From the NCBI GenBank assembly GCA_016212295.1, contig JACRGO010000160.1, positions 1 through 12,464 on the forward strand: DNA of 12,464 nucleotides, given 5' to 3'. This DNA is from Nitrospinota bacterium (GTDB lineage Bacteria > Nitrospinota > Nitrospinia > JACRGO01). Below, one piece after another: positions 1-5,606 of the stretch. The first letter of the stretch is position 1. Every line of letters starts with the position of its first letter. Both the position numbers and the translations under genes were made by a program. Under the pieces are notes generated by a model. It was not told where the DNA came from and ran no database searches. It saw only the letters and a program-made list of their open reading frames with translations.

Positions 1-20
1 ACTCTCAAGGAAAATTGGTG

Positions 21-70
21 TTCCCTTCTTCGCCGCCCCCAATTTGGGTGGGGGGCGGCTTCGAAGGGAA
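21..70. terminator. Strong GC-rich hairpin, probable terminator of a gene left of the window
   Basis: Bases 21-28 pair with 63-70 and bases 32-40 pair with 51-59, with a symmetric 3-base internal loop and a 10-base apical loop. On the plus strand a short T run (gTTTTa) follows at 71-76, which fits a rho-independent terminator for a plus-strand gene outside the window. It could instead be a dispersed hairpin repeat. Confidence 0.5.
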
Positions 71-347
71 GTTTTATCCTAAACCCGGAAAAAACGGCCT
101 TTTCGCGCCTTGCTTGACATTTGGCCTCATAGCAGGGTGACGTCAGGGCGCTTTTTTGGAAAGACTTTCCTATTGCTTCAAATTTACAAAATATCTGTCT
201 GGGTAGAATTAGGTGAAATTTGGATTTGGTCAAAAACTACTGGAATCCTTTTGTATCAAGAAAAAGAAAAGGTAAAAATGCCATCCAAAATTATCGCTGG
301 ATTGAGGTTCTTTTATAATTTTTTCCAAAGCCAATTTATTAAGTTTG
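71..347. other. AT-rich stretch with no supported gene
   Basis: I see no convincing protein gene here. A reading frame at 110-370 runs straight into the tRNA-like segment, has no ribosome binding site and codes for nothing recognisable. TTGACA at 114-119 lacks a -10 box at the right distance, and TATAAT at 314-319 lacks a -35. If the tRNA fragment that follows is an attachment site, this stretch would be the outer edge of an integrated or formerly integrated element. Confidence 0.4.
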
Positions 348-395
348 ATGGTCTCCAAAACCGTGACTGAGGGTTCGATTTCCCCTCGCCTGCCA
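348..395 (+). tRNA. Truncated tRNA-Trp (anticodon CCA), 3' half only; candidate attachment-site scar
   Basis: The anticodon arm is intact: 348-352 (ATGGT) pairs with 360-364 (ACCGT, one T-G wobble) around loop CTCCAAA, giving anticodon CCA at 355-357. A T-arm with GGGTTCGATT follows, then the 3' acceptor strand CTCGCCT, G and encoded CCA at 393-395. The expected 5' acceptor strand (AGGCGAG) and D-arm are absent from the AT-rich sequence upstream. The T-stem is one base short of a functional tRNA. Retention from the anticodon arm to the 3' end is what tRNA-targeting integrases leave at the distal att site. The orientation would put the element to the left and the original chromosome to the right. 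No integrase is visible. Confidence 0.72.
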
Positions 396-420
396 AATTC
401 CAGTAAGACCGGAATTTTTT
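396..420 (+). terminator. Rho-independent terminator just after the tRNA-Trp fragment
   Basis: AATTCC at 396-401 pairs with GGAATT at 411-416, and the run of T continues to 420. It starts one base after the CCA end, so it is probably the native tRNA terminator carried with the 3' half. Confidence 0.55.
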
Positions 421-422
421 GT

Positions 423-465
423 TGAAACACATGCCCTCGCGTATTTCGCGAGGGCATGTGTTTCA
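423..465. terminator. Perfect 19-bp hairpin between the tRNA scar and the methyltransferase gene
   Basis: Bases 423-441 and 447-465 are exact reverse complements around a 5-base loop (TATTT). The hairpin starts 12 bases past the minus-strand stop at 478-480. No T run follows on the minus strand (it reads AACAAAAAATT), so it is not a textbook intrinsic terminator for that gene. It could protect the mRNA end, act together with the neighbouring hairpin, or be a palindromic repeat. Its perfection suggests recent origin or selection. Confidence 0.45.
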
Positions 466-477
466 GTTATAGTCTCA

Positions 478-735
478 TTATTTGGTTCCTGACACAATGG
501 CATAAGCGCCAAAATTTAAGGATGATAGATGCTTGTCAATCTCTATCACAGTTGCTTCCACCTGCTCTGTCTTTAACAAGCAGTCTGGCAGCATGGAACC
601 CAGTGTTGGATATGTCACTATTTTTGCCACTTTAAGATTGCGCGAAAATAACGCTTTGATATTTTCGATAGAATACTGACGGGCATGTATCGAAAAAACC
701 TTTTTCTCTAGGTGAACATCCAGGCACTTTTTCTC
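478..735 (-). pseudogene. In-frame C-terminal continuation of the methyltransferase beyond TGA
   Basis: Immediately after the TGA at 736-738 the same frame reads EKKCLDVHLEKKVFSIHARQ and runs 85 codons to TAA at 478-480 without another stop. The segment contains the strand/helix pattern expected for the last part of a Rossmann methyltransferase (KVFSIHARQYS, then a helix, then KIVTYPTLGSMLP). There is no separate start codon with a ribosome binding site. The simplest reading is one nonsense mutation, for example CGA to TGA, in a gene otherwise intact over 375 codons. UGA readthrough or selenocysteine insertion are alternatives. By eye I find no convincing SECIS hairpin after the UGA, only a 3-4 bp stem about 9 bases downstream. 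Confidence 0.75.
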
Positions 736-1605
736 TCAATTTATTTTTGCTGCCACGGTCAAGGGCCACGGCAAAAACTCCCATTTATAAATAAGAGCAT
801 CCAAGTTGTAGAAAGAGAAAAGAAATCCTCCTCCGGGAACCAATGTACGCCTAACTTCTTGGATCAGTTTTTCAATGTTTATTATATCGCTTGCTATTCC
901 AAGATTCATAACAACATACGACACCGAATCATCTGGAAGAGGGATGCCATCTTCGAGATCAACCTGTCTGAAGGTGATTCTTTCACTATCCTTTGAATCG
1001 ATCTTTGCGTTAGCTACCCTGATCATATGCTGGCAGATATCATAGCCAATGACTCTTTTGAATCGTTTGGCCAGGTGAAAAGTTTTAGGCCCAGTGGCAC
1101 AACCGAGGTCAATAGCCAAATCCTCCTGCCCCCGTATATTAATGCCGGTATCTATAATAGAGTTCTCAAAGGCTTTATACTGCTTGAGACCAAAGAGTCC
1201 TTTATCGTATTCAGAGTCGTACGTTGGCGAAATTTTTTCAGTCATTGATCGAAGATTATTTTTTAGAATTCCAAACCACTCATCATCGTCCTTAGTATCG
1301 GGCAACGGATCATAATTACCCTGTAGTTGAATCATCTGCTGTTTACATGATTCCCCAATTATATTGTAAAGCATCGATGCGGCAAAATTCGGATTAAGAC
1401 CAAGTTCTTCTGCAATTTTCATTACCTTCTCTAAACGACCATTTTCTCTTTCCTTGTTAAATATCGGAGTTGGAGGATTCTGACTTTTTTTGAATGCGCC
1501 AACATTTAATGACAGTTCCATACGATGAGCCGCAATAACCAGTGTGAACTCATCGATGAGTTCAATTTGAGAACCAAGCTGATCCAGATTTAGTGAACGA
1601 ATCAT
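736..1605 (-). CDS. AroQ chorismate mutase-like domain fused to class I SAM methyltransferase, ending at an in-frame TGA
   Basis: Residues 1-92 match the AroQ chorismate mutase fold almost position for position with the E. coli domain. Active-site equivalents R28, K39, E52 and Q90 (E. coli Q88) are present, but R11 is Gly, D48 is Ile and R51 is Lys, so mutase activity is doubtful and the domain may instead bind a ligand or dimerise. After a linker, residues about 140-289 form a Rossmann methyltransferase with motif I LAIDLGCATG at 163-172, the acidic motif II region (VIGYD) and the post-motif strands YVVMNLG and PGGGFLFSF. The start has a strong AAGGAG six bases upstream. The frame hits TGA at 736-738, yet the same frame continues for 85 codons with plausible methyltransferase C-terminal sequence. 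It follows the FISUMP gene by 108 bases and may share its transcript. The substrate is unknown. Confidence 0.8.
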   Translation of the reverse strand: MIRSLNLDQLGSQIELIDEFTLVIAAHRMELSLNVGAFKKSQNPPTPIFNKERENGRLEKVMKIAEELGLNPNFAASMLYNIIGESCKQQMIQLQGNYDPLPDTKDDDEWFGILKNNLRSMTEKISPTYDSEYDKGLFGLKQYKAFENSIIDTGINIRGQEDLAIDLGCATGPKTFHLAKRFKRVIGYDICQHMIRVANAKIDSKDSERITFRQVDLEDGIPLPDDSVSYVVMNLGIASDIINIEKLIQEVRRTLVPGGGFLFSFYNLDALIYKWEFLPWPLTVAAKIN

Positions 1606-1611
1606 GTTTAA

Positions 1612-1617
1612 CTCCTT
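1612..1617 (-). promoter_or_regulatory. Ribosome binding site of the chorismate mutase-methyltransferase gene
   Basis: AAGGAG on the minus strand lies six bases before the ATG at 1603-1605. This supports that start and active translation of the N-terminal chorismate mutase-like domain. Confidence 0.75.
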
Positions 1618-1713
1618 TGTTTGATAGGAATTTGTTTTTTTGGGGTTTCATAAATGAAGGGAAATTTTTGGTGGGCTCCGCCCCATACCCCCATTACCCC
1701 AATAGTCAGATGG

Positions 1714-2964
1714 TCAATCCTTAACACAGCGAACACTGTACCCGATGTACTTAACGTAGACATGACGGCCTACATCGCCGCTAATTCTGAATAGTTCACG
1801 GGTCCATGCGGTTGGTTCATAGCTCACTGTAGCCGACAGCCAGCAACCTGACTCGCCCATCATGGTGAAATGGTTCCCATAGTAAAAATCGTATTGATAG
1901 TAACCACCCGGAAGCCCTGTAAAACCGCTGCTGTTGTCAGCTCCATAATTGGGGCTTCGCCAATGAGTTGTCCCCGCTTCTTTCATCTTGCCACCTGCCA
2001 CGTCTACGCCTCCCATATAATCTGTAAGCGTTGTCCATTCGGCATCGGAAGGCAAGTGCCAGCTTGCAGGGCATGCGCCTCTGCTGTCAGTTGCGGCATA
2101 CCAGGTATATAACCGGCCGTAGGTAGCAGTATCCCCTTCGTTATTATGCGCCCACTGGTATTGTGGCGAGGTCTCGCCTGAAATATCGCGGGGCGTAGTC
2201 GTGGGTATGGCATCGCCGTTGCGGTATTTGGTTACCTTGAGGTTTTCTTTCATCCATGTCTGTGTGCCTATTATTACCGAATTATAAACGTTGCCGTCAA
2301 TGTCGGTTACCTGTGGCCCGGCGGAATATAGCAGCGTAATCGTATACGTCTCCGTCTTCACCGTCTCCTGGTTTCCAACGCTGTCCTTGCTGAAGAATTT
2401 CAAGGTTGTGGTGGCGGAAATGGAGATGGGCGCGGAATAAACGGAGGAAGACGCGGTCGGGTCGCTCCCGTCTATCGTGTAATAAGTCGCTCCGCACCCG
2501 GCGCCTCCGGTATTGTCCGCGCAGGCCAGAGTTACTGTCTGGGCGGAGGTAAAAGTCCCTCCAGCGGGCGATGGCGTGGTCGTGGGAGCTGTGGTGTCCC
2601 CGCCGGAAGAGGATTTTTTGTAAGCCGCTGTAATCATCGTTGTTCTCGCGGCCTTTACCTGGACAGTTATCTTTCCACCCTTGGGAGAGATGAGGGTATA
2701 TTCAGCCAGATCCCCAAATTTTACCTCGTGTTTCCCTGTCGTAACCTTCAGGGTAACCTTCCCGGTTCCCTTCTGCACATTATCCACGTATATCGGGGCG
2801 GCTATTTGTTTTTTCGAGGCGTCCCGCGTGATCACCATAAGTGTGCCGTTTCCAGCGGCAAAGGCGGAGACGGGAACAAGGGCCGACGCTAAAAGCCCAA
2901 AAATCAGCACGAGAATCAATATTATCGTCCATCGTGCGGGAATTTTTAAACATTTCCATTCCAT
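1714..2964 (-). CDS. Exported FISUMP-domain protein with PEGA-like and chitobiase-type repeat domains
   Basis: The 416-residue protein starts with a long signal peptide (positive N-terminus, hydrophobic core about residues 11-30, AFA cleavage site near 36). A PEGA-like beta domain spans about 39-115. A chitobiase/beta-hexosaminidase C-terminal-type module spans about 125-210 (YYTIDGSDPT, FFSKDSVGNQE). A Fibrobacter succinogenes major paralogous (FISUMP) domain spans about 218-416, with IGTQTWMKENLKVTKYRNG, SWHLPSDAEW and terminal SVRCVKD. FISUMP domains resemble C-type-lectin/sulfatase-modifying folds and usually sit on secreted or surface proteins; the ligand is unknown. I chose the ATG at 2964 over one 36 bases upstream because AGGAG (2973-2977) is correctly spaced for it. 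The N-terminal domain is paralogous to that of the next gene upstream. Confidence 0.85.
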   Translation of the reverse strand: MEWKCLKIPARWTIILILVLIFGLLASALVPVSAFAAGNGTLMVITRDASKKQIAAPIYVDNVQKGTGKVTLKVTTGKHEVKFGDLAEYTLISPKGGKITVQVKAARTTMITAAYKKSSSGGDTTAPTTTPSPAGGTFTSAQTVTLACADNTGGAGCGATYYTIDGSDPTASSSVYSAPISISATTTLKFFSKDSVGNQETVKTETYTITLLYSAGPQVTDIDGNVYNSVIIGTQTWMKENLKVTKYRNGDAIPTTTPRDISGETSPQYQWAHNNEGDTATYGRLYTWYAATDSRGACPASWHLPSDAEWTTLTDYMGGVDVAGGKMKEAGTTHWRSPNYGADNSSGFTGLPGGYYQYDFYYGNHFTMMGESGCWLSATVSYEPTAWTRELFRISGDVGRHVYVKYIGYSVRCVKD

Positions 2965-2972
2965 AATTTTTT

Positions 2973-2977
2973 CTCCT
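2973..2977 (-). promoter_or_regulatory. Ribosome binding site deciding the FISUMP gene start
   Basis: AGGAG sits eight bases before the ATG at 2962-2964. The upstream in-frame ATG at 3000 has no such site and would put this motif inside the coding region. Confidence 0.65.
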
Positions 2978-3080
2978 GTGAAATATAATTTGTTTTCCAA
3001 AATATCCAGGATTTTTCAAGACAAAGGCAATTCTTATTCAACTTGTCTTAAAACCCCACTTTGAATTTTAATCCTCTTGT

Positions 3081-3164
3081 CTTCTGTTTTTTTCTTCCGC
3101 CTTCCGTCCTTCTGCTTACTGCCTTCCGTTCTCCGTCTTCTGTCCTTCGTCCTCCGCCTTCTGT
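3081..3164. repeat. Degenerate pyrimidine heptamer tandem array (12 units of CTTCYGY type)
   Basis: From 3081 the sequence divides into twelve consecutive 7-base units, such as CTTCTGT, TTCCGCC, TTCCGTC, CTTCTGC, CTTCCGT and CCTCCGC. All are pyrimidine except usually one G near position 5-6. The array ends six bases before the stop of the DUF1566 gene, so it lies just past that gene's 3' end and before the FISUMP gene. On the minus-strand RNA it would be a purine-rich, unstructured stretch. Confidence 0.7.
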
Positions 3165-3169
3165 TTTCC

Positions 3170-4162
3170 TCACTGCCCATCACCACGCACGCAACGAAGA
3201 AAGGTACTGCCGTTGTAATCTCTGCTACCGAAACGCACGCCAAAGTACTGGTTCTTTACATTTGGGGGATCAGAGGACGAGGCGTAGACCCCCGCGCCGT
3301 CGTCGGTCCTGGGAAAATATCTGGTGTCTATCCAGGGCCCGGATGATTTTGAGAAATCCATTATAGAAAACAATTCCCTTATGTTCGGAAGCCTCCAGTC
3401 GCTGTAACCCGCGAGTATAAGATTTTCGCAAGTCGATAGCTGGCGGTCCCTAGTGCCTGCCATGCCGTCGGTTTCTCCTTGCCGCCACATCAAGCGTGTG
3501 CGGTTGTCCGTGACCGTGCCGTTCCCGTTGTCCGTGAAGACCTTGCCGGAAAACGCCGTCCCCCCACGAACGCAACGGGCATAGTTAGTGTCTGACTTCT
3601 TTTCGTAACCTGGTGCCATATCAAAGGTGTTGGCGTTGCCGAAACCCGCAGCCCGTGCCTGGGAATCATCGCCCGCCATGGGAGTTGAGGACCAGAAGTC
3701 GGCGTCTATGTTTGGGTCGCTGGGTTGCGTGTTAGGGAAGTAGGTGGAGTCAATGGCTGGGTTATATGTTCCGTAATTCATGATGCTGTAAATCTCCATT
3801 ATACTGGGCAGCCGCCAGTCGGTATAGCCGGCCAGTTCCAGGGAGTCGCAATAGGTTTTGGCCTCGTCCCATGTCCGGCCAACATCGTCATCCTGTTGCT
3901 GCCATATCAGGGTGGTGACGTTGTCAGTTACCGTGCCGTTCCCGTTGTCCGTGTAAGAGGGGGGATTAATCGTGTAGTCAGCGTCCATTAAATACCCCGC
4001 ATATGGGGCAAAAATCCCAGTCTGGCCCGTGTCCGGGAGTTTCGCCAGGGTCCAGACGTCGGCGGTGGAGGCGTAAACCGCCACAACACTTTGCCCGGTT
4101 AGGGGTTTTACCATTGCTGTCTTCTTGCCGGTTTTAGGCGTCTTGACGGCATAGCCGTCCAA
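3170..4162 (-). CDS. Two-domain DUF1566 (Lcl_C) exported protein, main reading frame
   Basis: This frame encodes the end of a PEGA-like domain (its in-frame codons upstream of 4162 read ATLPAGAYTITFGELDGYAV) and then two DUF1566/Lcl C-terminal domains. Each starts with YTDNGNGTVTDN or FTDNGNGTVTDN, has a tryptophan-containing strand (LIWQQQ, LMWRQG), the hallmark GYTDWRLPSIMEI or GYSDWRLPNIREL, and ends with RCVRG. Such tandem domains occur in secreted proteins of delta-like proteobacteria; the biochemical role is unknown. No good start exists in this frame: the signal peptide and first half of the PEGA-like domain lie in the overlapping frame at 4134-4391. The gene is therefore one 407-codon-scale unit broken by a single-base shift. 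I regard 4162 as an artefactual start. Confidence 0.8.
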   Translation of the reverse strand: MDGYAVKTPKTGKKTAMVKPLTGQSVVAVYASTADVWTLAKLPDTGQTGIFAPYAGYLMDADYTINPPSYTDNGNGTVTDNVTTLIWQQQDDDVGRTWDEAKTYCDSLELAGYTDWRLPSIMEIYSIMNYGTYNPAIDSTYFPNTQPSDPNIDADFWSSTPMAGDDSQARAAGFGNANTFDMAPGYEKKSDTNYARCVRGGTAFSGKVFTDNGNGTVTDNRTRLMWRQGETDGMAGTRDRQLSTCENLILAGYSDWRLPNIRELFSIMDFSKSSGPWIDTRYFPRTDDGAGVYASSSDPPNVKNQYFGVRFGSRDYNGSTFLRCVRGDGQ

Positions 4163-4391
4163 CTCCCCGAAAGTTATCGTGTACGCCCCGGCAGGGAGAG
4201 TCGCCGTTATGCTCCCCTTCCTGCACTGTAGTTTTCCCTTTCGCCACTGTTATGGGGGCGTCTATCTTTTCGCCGTTCGCGTCAACCGTTTTCACCGCCA
4301 GGGTCCCTGTCTTGGCTGCTCCCGCTGAAGCTCTCTCCGCGGCAGCCATGAAACAGGAAACAGCAAACGCGAATAACAGAATTTTTTTCAT
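4134..4391 (-). CDS. Signal peptide and N-terminal PEGA-like half of the same DUF1566 gene, frameshifted
   Basis: Residues 1-25 are a signal peptide (MKKILLFAFAVSCFMAAA, cleavage after ASA). Residues 28-59 (GTLAVKTVDANGEKIDAPIT) match the start of the PEGA-like domain in the FISUMP protein. After about residue 59 the sequence (HNGDSPCRGVHDNF) stops resembling the domain, whereas the next frame continues it as GSITATLPAGAYTITFGELD. Dropping one G from the G4 run (CCCC at 4214-4217 on the plus strand) joins the halves as TTVQEGSITATLPAG. GGGAGGG lies about seven bases before the ATG. Causes could be a true frameshift mutation, homopolymer slippage or a sequencing error. Confidence 0.78.
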   Translation of the reverse strand: MKKILLFAFAVSCFMAAAERASAGAAKTGTLAVKTVDANGEKIDAPITVAKGKTTVQEGEHNGDSPCRGVHDNFRGVGRLCRQDA

Positions 4392-4435
4392 GGACGTCCC
4401 TCCCCTTGAATTCGAGATTGGTTTTTAATGCCTCA

Positions 4436-4461
4436 ACTATACCCCCCCCCGAAAATGTCAA
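4436..4461 (-). promoter_or_regulatory. Candidate phase-variable promoter: G9 tract between -35 and -10
   Basis: On the minus strand TTGACA (4461-4456) is followed by TTTTC, nine consecutive G (4450-4442) and TATAGT (4441-4436), about 38 bases of leader and the DUF1566 gene ATG at 4391. The spacer is 14 bp, three below the sigma70 optimum, so the present allele should be weak. Gain of two or three G would restore 16-17 bp. The same architecture controls Neisseria porA by slipped-strand mispairing. A-rich sequence just upstream of the -35 (4462-4475) could act as an UP element. The boxes are visible; switching is inferred. Confidence 0.6.
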
Positions 4462-4589
4462 GCTTTTTTATGGAACGAAACCACGTATTTCACTGATGAC
4501 ACGGTTTTTTTAAATAAAAATATTTTTTTAGCAGGATGCGGCGATGGTCCCTTTCTTCGACTCAGTTATTCTCCTGGCGGGCAACGTAA

Positions 4590-4970
4590 ATTTTTGAACA
4601 TAATAATATAACGATCTGGCATGGCGGCGAGACCCCGGAAAATTTTTTAAAAGTCTTCTATCTCCACGAAAACTGCCCTGATTTGAAATTCATAATCAAC
4701 GTCAACCCCATCTTCTGCTGTCCGGGGCTCATAAGCGAGGCCCTTTACAAGAAGCTGGAAAAGGAGATCGGAATTCCCATTGTGTCCATTACTTACGACG
4801 GCACCCGGGCCGACAAGAACAAGGCGCTCAAGCCTTATCTTCATTTCGCGGTTCAGATAAAACCAATTTCCTTTTCTCAAACACCGTCCAACCGCCAAAG
4901 GCGCAAAAAAATAGCCGGAAAAATTTTGTGGTTTTGTGATTCACCCAGGGCCTTGAATTATTATATTTGA
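4590..4970 (+). pseudogene. 3' remnant of a 2-hydroxyacyl-CoA dehydratase/activase-family gene
   Basis: In this frame the codons from about 4611 read TIWHGGETPENFLKVFYLHE and continue through INVNPIFCCPGLISEALYKK and IPIVSITYDGTRADKN to PYLHF near 4853. This is the C-terminal end of the BadF/HgdB-related acyl-CoA dehydratase activase proteins, which are usually hundreds of residues longer. The adjacent Cys pair in FCCPG is characteristic of the family. Upstream of 4590 the frame is closed by TAA (4587-4589), and no further homology was recognised in the preceding bases. After 4853 the sequence leaves the family pattern and drifts to a TGA at 4968. No start codon or ribosome binding site precedes it. 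I read it as a decayed fragment left by deletion or insertion. Confidence 0.68.
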
Positions 4971-4981
4971 TAAGTTATTAT
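4953..4981 (+). promoter_or_regulatory. Possible promoter of the toxin-antitoxin pair
   Basis: TTGAAT (4953-4958) and TATTAT (4976-4981) are separated by 17 bp. Transcription would start around 4988-4990, at the toxin ATG, giving an almost leaderless mRNA. A perfect TATAAT at 4983-4988 also abuts the ATG but has no -35 at a normal distance. Confidence 0.35.
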
Positions 4982-4989
4982 CTATAATA

Positions 4990-5262
4990 ATGTGGGCCAT
5001 AAAAGAAAACCGCGGCATACGGAAGGTCTGCCGTAAGCTTCCCTCTTCAGTGGTGAAAAAGTATGAACTTTGGAAAGATATCGTTTTTCGGCACGGGCCG
5101 GAAAAGTTGCGGGAGTTTCCAGGTTTTCATGACGAAAAGTTAAAGGGGGGCCGTCACGGCCAAAGATCGTCCCGATTGAGCTTACAGCACCGCGTTATTT
5201 ACTCCGTCAACCGCAATATTGTGACGGTCTTTGTATTGGAAATAACCCCGCATAAATATTAG
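4990..5262 (+). CDS. RelE/ParE-superfamily mRNA interferase toxin
   Basis: The 90-residue protein has the pattern of a common RelE-type toxin family: N-terminal helices (GIRKVCRKLPSSVVKKYELW), then LREFPGFHDEKLKG, then the beta-sheet core RSSRLSLQHRVIYSV and the C-terminal EITPHKY. Basic residues in the RSSRLS strand and the terminal His/Tyr are the positions used for ribosome-dependent mRNA cleavage in relatives. An Xre-type antitoxin follows after 8 bases, the toxin-first order seen in higBA-like modules. No Shine-Dalgarno site precedes the ATG and there is no other Met in the frame, so translation may be weak or leaderless. It follows a decayed gene, as expected for a mobile addiction module. 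Confidence 0.85.
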   Translation: MWAIKENRGIRKVCRKLPSSVVKKYELWKDIVFRHGPEKLREFPGFHDEKLKGGRHGQRSSRLSLQHRVIYSVNRNIVTVFVLEITPHKY

Positions 5263-5270
5263 GAAAAACT

Positions 5271-5549
5271 ATGAAATATAGCTCCAAGGATGAATTCGTT
5301 CCGGCGGAACCTCATGCTGAATTGTCCACTGGTGAAGTCATTCGGATGCTTCGTGAGTTGAAGGGTTGGACCCAAAACGAATTGGCGGAACGCTCCGGCG
5401 CCACCATAACCAACCTCAGCCTTTTAGAGAATGGGAAGATTGAAATCGGGAAGAAACTGGCTATCCAAATAGCCAGGGCTTTTGATATCAGCCCCGCAAT
5501 CATCATGTTTCCCGAGTACGAGGCCAGGGAAATCATGAACGCGGCATAG
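5271..5549 (+). CDS. Xre-family HTH antitoxin
   Basis: This 92-residue protein has a Cro/C1-type helix-turn-helix at about residues 22-76: EVIRMLRELKGWTQNELAER forms the first helices and TITNLSLLENGKIEI the recognition region. A short acidic N-terminus precedes it and a C-terminal helix (PEYEAREIMNAA) may contact the toxin. AGGA overlapping the toxin stop codon serves as ribosome binding site eight bases before the ATG, so it is translationally linked to the toxin. Known relatives neutralise RelE/HigB toxins and repress their own operon by binding the promoter upstream of the toxin. Confidence 0.87.
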   Translation: MKYSSKDEFVPAEPHAELSTGEVIRMLRELKGWTQNELAERSGATITNLSLLENGKIEIGKKLAIQIARAFDISPAIIMFPEYEAREIMNAA

Positions 5550-5606
5550 GGATGGCGCCATAAATGAAATGTGCGAGATAAATTCTCGGAATAGGCGAGT
5601 AAGTAT

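Noticed and set aside
110-370. 86-codon plus-strand frame at the left edge
   Set aside because: No ribosome site, no recognisable protein pattern, and it runs through the tRNA-Trp anticodon arm.
690-738. SECIS element directing selenocysteine at the in-frame TGA
   Set aside because: By eye only a 3-4 bp stem forms soon after the UGA; not enough to claim a selenoprotein. Left open for a computed search.
1673-1683. GGGC-TCC-GCCC hairpin after the FISUMP gene as terminator
   Set aside because: The stem is 4 bp and the minus-strand sequence after it is A-rich rather than T-rich, so read-through into the methyltransferase gene is likely.
2004-2213. FISUMP domain as a variable target protein of a diversity-generating retroelement
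   Set aside because: The fold type is suggestive, but no reverse transcriptase, template repeat or AAC-rich variable codons are visible in the window.
3081-3164. Possible CRISPR array
   Set aside because: Units are 7 bases, contiguous and degenerate; there are no 25-40 base repeats, no spacers and no cas genes.
5574-5588. Hairpin CGAGA-TAAAT-TCTCG as a shared terminator between antitoxin and ATPase genes
   Set aside because: The stem is only 5 bp and has no T run on either strand.
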